DNA of 64,000 nt from positions 42,089,203 to 42,153,202 of the forward strand of contig JAJEKV010000002.1 in assembly GCA_021234155.1 (NCBI GenBank), read 5' to 3'. Position 1 is the stretch's first letter. Each line of letters starts with the position of its first letter. Under the pieces are notes generated by a model. The model was not told where the DNA came from, did no database searches, and saw nothing but the letters and a program-made list of their open reading frames with translations. The translations under genes and the position numbers were made by a program. Shown in pieces: positions 58,080 to 64,000 of the stretch. Source of the stretch: Isoetes taiwanensis. Its lineage: Eukaryota > Streptophyta > Lycopodiopsida > Isoetales > Isoetaceae.

Positions 58080-59790
58080 TTCTTGCAAGCATTTAACAAG
58101 AGCTTAGCCATCTCAAGTGGATCACCACACTTCATATGTCGCCTCTCTCTCACAACTATATCGGAAAGAAAGCCCCATTGCTTTTGAACACATCGACGAC
58201 GCGAGCAATAGATGGGCGATCCATGTGCACCAGCTCTCTATCCATCATCATTTGGACCTTCATATGTTGGATGATGTCCAATGTGCTAGAGTATCGGTCG
58301 GTTGGGTTTATCTCAACACACAACCCCATAAGCCGCATTGCCCTGGACAAAATCAAGGAGCATCTCGTGAAATGTAGCCCAGTGGAATATATGTCGATAT
58401 CGCATGCCCCCATGATGCTTGGTCATCCGATGATGATGTAAAACTCTCTTCTCTTACCAAGGATATCGCACTGCTCCATCTTGTAGTGTATAACGGCTCT
58501 TCAATTTGGGCATTCGCCTCCTTGCAAAAAAAAAAAAAATCGGAGGGCCGTGGTCCCAATCACCAATAGCCACCCACACATTTGTAAGGGAGTCATCAAA
58601 ATGGAGTTTGACCCTTTTGCAATTGAGCTTTGTGTGTGTCCAACCTGAGCGTGGATGGCATAGACTCTTCTCGCAAGAGCGAGAGCTATTTCGGGACGTG
58701 ACTTATACACGGTAGTCTCATTTTGGCTTTCCACTCCGCACTTATCTTCATATCAGCCCTTCTTGGAGCACTATGCATTGCATTTGACCATCTCCTATAA
58801 GAAGAGAATTGGCTCGGAAGATGGTCAAGTAATTCTGCAAAGGTTCCTCCATTCATGAATGGCAGATTACCATTGGTCCCCTGTGGCTCATCTCCACAAA
58901 AGACCTCAGGGGCAAGTCCAAGGGGTGTGGCCAATGCTGGACTTGGGCTCTTGAAACGGATATACTTGTCAGCCAACAACCATGATGCAGCTCTATCTTG
59001 GCCTCTCCACACAATGCCAGTATAATAATCATCTTGATTAAAGTACGGGTTCCCAAGATCCGATTTGGTATATCCGCAGCCTTGTTTACTACCAATGCAC
59101 TTTACAACTCCAACAAAGATCCACAGAATGCCGGGCCAATAAATGCAAAGACATTTATCATGAGCATGTAATGATAATCTAGCCCCCGCACCAATAGAGC
59201 TCCCACCATGGATAAGACTATCTAACTCCTTCACTGCTCATCATTGAGACTCAAGCATCGGCCATCTTGTGATCTTTATGCCGGACCTTTGCACTTCGCC
59301 ACGAATTAGCCCATCGTCCCCATGCATGCCTCAAAGATAGGGGCTCATAAGTGGCACTTTTATACTTAAGTAGCATCCTCACTTCGCTCAGATTGCAAAC
59401 CCAAGACTTTAAGTTCTTTTCTCATCATATCTTCCAACTCGCACTCATGCTCGCCACCTCCCACATAATTCGCAGACCGACATTCTTTCTCAACCGATGC
59501 TACAAAACGGTTAATTCGATCATCGGGCTTGCATATGTCATTCGGGTCTGGTCTCAGGCGATATTTGATTGATGAGGATGCGCCTAATTTCACTAAGCAT
59601 CTCTGTCCCCCATACGAGGCCATTTTATGCCTACAAACAAAACAAAATAATGAATACAAAAGCCAAGCATGCACAAAGTAAATGCAACATAATACTGACA
59701 ATATCAAACATGTATGCACCATATAATCATTACTTATAACACTCCTATGGCTTACTAATACCTTATCCGACTTCCCAAAAAAAAGCAAAA
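58080..59790 (-). pseudogene. Fragmentary coding debris with a protein-kinase C-lobe-like end
   Basis: Minus-strand pieces read like protein but change frame often. Among them are ASYGGQRCLVKLGASSSIKY near 59620, DLGNPYFNQDDYYTGIVWRG and ATPLGLAPEVFCGDEP around 59050-58890, and LMGLCVEINPTDR, then DIIQHMK near 58320-58240. The last resembles the end of a plant Ser/Thr kinase domain ('l...C...P..RPsm..Vv..L'), and ATPLGLAPEV could be a decayed activation segment. The end KCGDPLEMAKLLLNACKK lies at about 58135-58080. No glycine loop, VAIK or HRD was seen. Kinase identity is weak. Confidence 0.3.
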
Positions 59791-60240
59791 AAAAAGAAGA
59801 AGAAACAAGAAAAACTAAATAGGTTAGATTAGGGTATTCAGACCCACCTAAATTTACATTCAGTATTACTAGTTAATTAGTTAGCGATAGTCCCAAAATT
59901 TAGTTAACTTTTTAACCAAAAACACTACCTAAACTTATCTTCGCACCTTGTTCTGATTAGTTAGCAAAATTAACTAAAAATTAACTAAATTAGAAATTAG
60001 CACTATAGAGGTCACTTTAAGTTTAGTTAATTGTACATATAATTTTTATGCCTTTGGCTAACTTAACTAGACATGTTCAAAATATTTAGTTAATTAGTTA
60101 AGTTATTTTTTACCAACGCTTTTAGTGCTAATTAGTACTACATTAAGTTAGCCTAACCTATTTTTTTTAACTAGCACGGGTGTGAAGGGAATCATCCGCC
60201 ATCGTTAACTTAACCTAGCTCTAGCTACCTCTAGCTAAAA
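59791..60240. other. AT-rich spacer with 'gttaactaa' words
   Basis: The words 'tagttaa', 'aattaacta' and 'gttagc' recur in both directions between 59870 and 60180, without a fixed period. No gene. Confidence 0.4.
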
Positions 60241-60250
60241 CCGACAATAA

Positions 60251-60644
60251 CGTGGAACTAAGGTTCCGAACACCCTGGTCCTCCCCACTCGCCAAGGGAG
60301 CCGAATTATGTCCTTGCCGTGAGCCACATCTACCTAAGAATGAGAAGAAAAGTGGACTTGGACCCCGACACCTAGTCCTCTCCACGCAAGGTGGAGCCGA
60401 ATCGTGTCCTTGAACAAGCCACTACAATTTTATTTTAAACCTAAAAATAACAAGTGGAACTGAAGTGGACTTGAACTCGCACGCGGGTCCTCTCCACTCT
60501 AGGTGGAGCCGACCGCGTCCCTTGAACAAGCCACTCATTAACCTAGGAAACATTTATGATTGTAGTGAAAGTGGACTTCAACCCGGGTACATGGTCCTCC
60601 CCACTCTAGGTGGAGCCGAATTCGCGTCCCTTGAACAAGCCACT
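60251..60644 (-). repeat. Four tandem tRNA-sized units
   Basis: Units at about 60251-60326, 60351-60423, 60464-60535 and 60570-60644 are 72-76 bases long, set about 105-113 bases apart. Read on the minus strand, the last three start AGTGGCTTGTTCAAGG and end in CCACT, so their termini can pair. Near the 3' end is GTTCAAGTCC (or GTTGAAGTCC), close to the Pol III B box GGTTCGANTCC. A central arm CTCCACCTAGAGTGGAG is self-complementary. No good anticodon arm or cloverleaf could be built by eye, so I call it only a repeat. Confidence 0.6.
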
Positions 60645-60779
60645 CCATCAATTTTTTAACCTACTTAAAACTATAAAAATAAAATGCAAGTGCGATCAAC
60701 TACTTACCAAAATAAGGACGCTGCGGTACAAGATCCCTGCTGGTCCAAATCGTAATAGAAAGCCGCAAATGTATAACAA

Positions 60780-61330
60780 AGCATTAGAAGAATAAGAACA
60801 AAGAAGAAAAAGATCGAAGAAGAAAGAAAGGAAAAAAAGGGGGGGGGATAGAAAACAAGAGATAGAAATAAAACAAGAGAAAGAAATAAGAGAATAGAAG
60901 GGAATAGAATGGAAGGAAGAAATAAGGGAAGGGAAAGAAAAGGATCGAATGGAAAGTGAGGAAGAAATGTGAAGAATAAGAAACAAATGAAGAATGAAGA
61001 AATGAAATTAAAAAGAATGAAGAATAAGAAATGAAAAAAAATGAAGAATAAGGAAGGGAAGAGAAGAAAGAAATGAGGGAAGGGAGGGGAAAGAATGAGG
61101 AAGAAAGAATGAGAAAGAAATGAGGAAAGAAGAAATATGGGAAGAAAGAATGAGGAAAGAATGAAGCATGGAAGAAGGAGGAAGAAATGAAGCATGAGGA
61201 AGAATGAGGAAGAAATGAAGCATGAGAAAGAAAGAAGGAGGAAGAATGAACGAGGCATGGAAGAATGGGAAGAAAAAAAATCAAGAACAAAGAAGAAGAG
61301 GAAGGAAAGGAAACCAAAAAAAGAGGAAGG
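60780..61330. repeat. Polypurine tract of about 550 bp
   Basis: The plus strand is almost purely A and G, built from 'gaagaatgagg', 'aagaaatga' and similar words. Minus-strand frames (Ser/Phe/Leu) of up to 210 codons across it are compositional and are not genes. Triplex (H-DNA) formation is possible. Confidence 0.85.
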
Positions 61331-61479
61331 TGGCATGCACCATTCAATCCAAAAAACCTATTCAATCTAAAAAACATGATATACTAACCTTAGAATAGTT
61401 GCTTGCGTGTAGATCGTGGTACTAGCGCCATGGATCGCCCAAGAACCTCAAGAAGTAGGGCAAAAAGAAGTTCCCGAAA

Positions 61480-61600
61480 AGCCGGCCGCCGCTGGTTCAA
61501 AATATTACGAGCGCCGCGATGCGACGCCACGCCGCATGCGACGTTATTTCAAATCGCGACGCCGACGCCCCCCCCTGACGATTTTGTTATAGCGACGTTA
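61480..61600. repeat. CG-rich array with motif GCCGCATGCGACG (right)
   Basis: It holds the exact motif at 61531-61543 and near copies (gcgatgcgacgcc, gcgacgccgacgcc). It shares with the left array (54447) both the motif and the word 'tagcgacg' close to the outer edge (54450 and 61588-61597). The two arrays bracket about 7.1 kb. Confidence 0.65.
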
Positions 61601-61636
61601 TTGTTTTTGCATCTTTTTTTTTTAATGTGAAGCTCA

Positions 61637-62180
61637 TTAAAGTTTGTCCCTAGGCTTATTTGAACAGTCCGAGGCCGATCCTTGAACGGAGGATTCAACG
61701 GCCGGATATATAGGGGAACCGAGCCGGAGGGTGTTCATTAGCATACCCCCCCAGGGGGCTGCGACAAGCCGCCGAGAACGTTTTGGGGTCCGCCTCCCCC
61801 GGGATCTGGGACTCTCCCCACCGAGGTGGCCATTCAAAGTCGCCTTGCTTGACTTGGGGAAGGGTGCTACCATGCTTGCCCAACAACGGCCGCCGGACCG
61901 TTCTAACCCCAACGCTTGTCTGGACCTTATCCGAAAATTTTGGAAATTTTCCTCAGATGCCGGTGATGACCATGGAAGCCACCACCAAAACCATAATTTA
62001 ATTCCATGCCATGCATTAACTACGAATTTATAAACCATAAATGCAATAAAATGCATAACTAAAAGAGTGTGCATCGAAAAAGGCAAGTCTTTGACCGGGG
62101 GCAACAAGGCTGTATGGACACATTAAAAAAAAATTTTCACTTGGAAACTATGAAGCAATCTTTCATCAAGGTACAATTGT
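61637..62180. other. Unassigned repetitive sequence
   Basis: Its end (62005-62035, 'gcattaactacgaatttata') resembles a junction that recurs at 62495 and 63575, so it may be a further partial copy of the 1-kb repeat. A minus-strand frame at 61637-62107 has no recognised domain. Confidence 0.35.
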
Positions 62181-62189
62181 TTCTGAGAA

Positions 62190-64000
62190 ACAAAACCAGT
62201 TCATTACAAGTTAGTTATGCCATCCATGTCAAATAGCTTTAGGGAGCAGAAAAATCAAAACAAAACCCTTCTAGAATCTGCAAGTCCTGTGGTTTACGCC
62301 CAATGCAATCTTAGACCAAGTATAACGCCCAAATGAGCCAAGGTCAACCCCAAGTACAACGATCCCACAAACTCCATTCCTTTGACCTTAGCTAACCCTT
62401 TGACCTAGACCTCCTAAAATTTCAAAAATTGGGCTGTGTGATGGAGATGGATTAGGAATCCAGCTGGCAAAAAATCAAAATTTATTTTCGTACAATGCAT
62501 TAATTGCGAATTTATGAATGTCTTGCCACCGCAAAAGCCCCCAACTTCTACTTGCCACATCGGGAGGAGGACAGTGCCCAAACTCCGGCCCCGCCGGCCT
62601 CCCCTTGTTCAGATTCTCTGGCCAGCAGCCTTCTACCATGTCCCAAGTGCAACAGACAAGTCTCGCCCCCAAAACGCAAACCCTTCTAGAACCCGGCAAC
62701 CCACGGTGGTTTATGTTTTTGAGGCCCTCTCCTGTCGATTCGGGCGGACCTTGCGCCGCGACTTGACGTGGAGTGGGGTGTTGATGCCGAGAGCACGGAC
62801 CCCTAAATCCCCCTAAGCCGCTTGCCCCCGATTTCCTCTCCCCAAGGCCCCTGGGACGGGACGGGCGACCTCCCTCTCCTGAATCGCGATTTGACTCGCC
62901 AATGGACTCGAACATCGACGCTGCCCTAGGGACCAAGTTCTCGGGCCGAAGACCAAAACTCGCCCCCAAAACAAAACCCTTCTAGAATCCGGCAAGTCAC
63001 GTGGTTTACGCTTTGAGGCCCTCTCCTTGTCGATTTGGTCGGGACCTTGCACCGTGATCTTGACATGGAGTGGGGGTGTTGACGCCAGAGCCGGGACCCT
63101 AAACTCCCCCTAAGTTGCTTGCCCCAATTCAGTTCATTACAAGTTAATTATGCCATCCATGTCAAATAGCTTTAGGGAGCAAAATTGAACAAGGGCATTC
63201 TCTATCCATATGCCTTGATACCAAACACAACCATCATCACAAGCAACCAAATCTAACCCCTCCCCAACCCGCGACTAGTCTTTTGCTTATCTATAATCAT
63301 TTATCTTCATTCTAGTAGTTATGATGCTTTTCCTCAGAATCATTTATCTTCATTCTAATAGTTATGATGCTTATATTCTCAATGCAATCTTAGACAAAGT
63401 ATAACGCCCAAATGAGCCAAGGTCAACCCCAAGTACAACGATCCCACAAACTCCATTCCTTTGACCTTAGCTAACCCTTTGACCTAGACCTTCTCCAAAA
63501 ATTTCAAAATTGGGTCGTAGGCCGAGATGGGTTAGGAATCCACCGGCAAAAATCAGAATTTATTTTCAGACAATGCATTAATTATAATTTATGAATGTCT
63601 TGCCACCGCAAAAAAAGCTCGACTTCTACTTGCCACATCGAGGAGGACAGGCCCAAACTCGTCCCCGGCGCCCCTTTGTTCAGATTCTCTACTGCAGCCG
63701 GCCAGTCCCAGTGCAATGGACAAGTCTCGCCCCCCAAACACAAACCCTTCTAGAACCCGCAACCCACTGTGGTTTACGCTTTGAGGCCCTCTCCTTGTCG
63801 ATTCTAAGGGACTTGTGCCGCGGATTCTTGACGGGAGTTGTTGACGCTACGCTGACCCTAAAATCCCCTAAGTCGCTGCTCAATTTCCTCCCCCCAAGGC
63901 CCCCTGGGATCTGACTTCGCAACCTCCTCCCTCCCGAATCACATTTGACTCGGCCAATGGGACCAAACCCGCCGACCGTGTTCTAGGGACCAAGTTCTGG
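62190..64000. repeat. Roughly 1-kb unit in tandem, cut by the window end
   Basis: The block starting 'gttcattacaagtta' at 62199 recurs at 63131. 'caatgcaatcttagac' is at 62301 and 63379. 'tatgaatgtcttgccaccgc' is at 62513 and 63590. The segment with 'cttctagaa.ccgcaa..cac..tggtttacg' occurs three times (62680, 62970, 63745). The second unit has an extra piece of about 180 bases at 63190-63370 with its own 33-bp duplication ('cattctagtagttatgatgc'). Frames across it, some over 100 codons, have no recognised domain. Confidence 0.75.

Noticed and set aside
60704-61377. Long minus-strand frames (up to 210 codons, Ser/Phe/Leu rich)
   Set aside because: They arise because the plus strand is nearly pure A/G, which lacks stop codons on the complement. 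All frames are open at once.
62475-62969. 164-codon minus-strand frame
   Set aside because: It crosses a non-coding tandem repeat, the second repeat copy does not keep the frame, and no domain is visible.
1-64000. CRISPR arrays, bacterial operons or organelle insertions
   Set aside because: No direct-repeat/spacer pattern, no ribosome-binding-site spaced gene clusters, and no plastid or mitochondrial gene was recognised.

Overview
The window is land-plant nuclear DNA. The evidence is plant L1-type LINEs (DUF4283-like ORF1, endonuclease/reverse transcriptase ORF2, zf-RVT end), a long uninterrupted pentatricopeptide-repeat (PPR) gene, a type III polyketide synthase (chalcone synthase family) fragment and a plant-style LTR retrotransposon with a tRNA-Met primer site. 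The PPR style, the variety of LINEs and the long non-coding spacers suggest a seed-free vascular plant such as a fern or lycophyte. That placement is inference; no single sequence proves it.

Almost everything here is mobile DNA. From 1 to 2177 there are two LTRs of one family, placed head to head. From about 2270 to 4000 there are splice-flanked exon remnants on the minus strand, then two tandem Helitron-type 3' ends at 4041-4115. LINE-1 (about 4600-11400) is long but has lost a catalytic aspartate and its C-terminus. LINE-2 (about 11840-21430) has frameshifts and is split by a 3.5 kb DNA transposon (17229-20741). That transposon has perfect 25-bp terminal inverted repeats and a 4-bp target duplication, and it carries a captured type III PKS fragment. 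The LINE-2 reading frame resumes exactly on the far side.

From 21 to 37 kb the DNA is mostly non-coding. It holds small inverted-repeat elements (23493-23626, 28021-28137, 28147-28985), minisatellites, pieces of two further LINE families (one of a different clade) and a PPR pseudogene. The one convincing intact host gene is the 850-residue PPR protein at 37213-39765 (minus).

A 9.7 kb minus-strand LTR retrotransposon fills 44437-54171. It has LTRs, primer site and polypurine tract but no recognisable pol, so it is non-autonomous or badly decayed. Its leader contains three copies of a 66-67 bp hairpin unit. From 54.4 to 61.6 kb, two CG-rich arrays sharing the motif GCCGCATGCGACG bracket a block with a degenerate multi-exon gene, kinase-like debris, a tandem set of tRNA-sized units and a long polypurine tract. 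The last 2 kb is a roughly 1-kb repeat in tandem.

The elements do not form a pathway. Their relations are nesting and decay: transposon in LINE, LTR beside LTR, captured host exons in a transposon.
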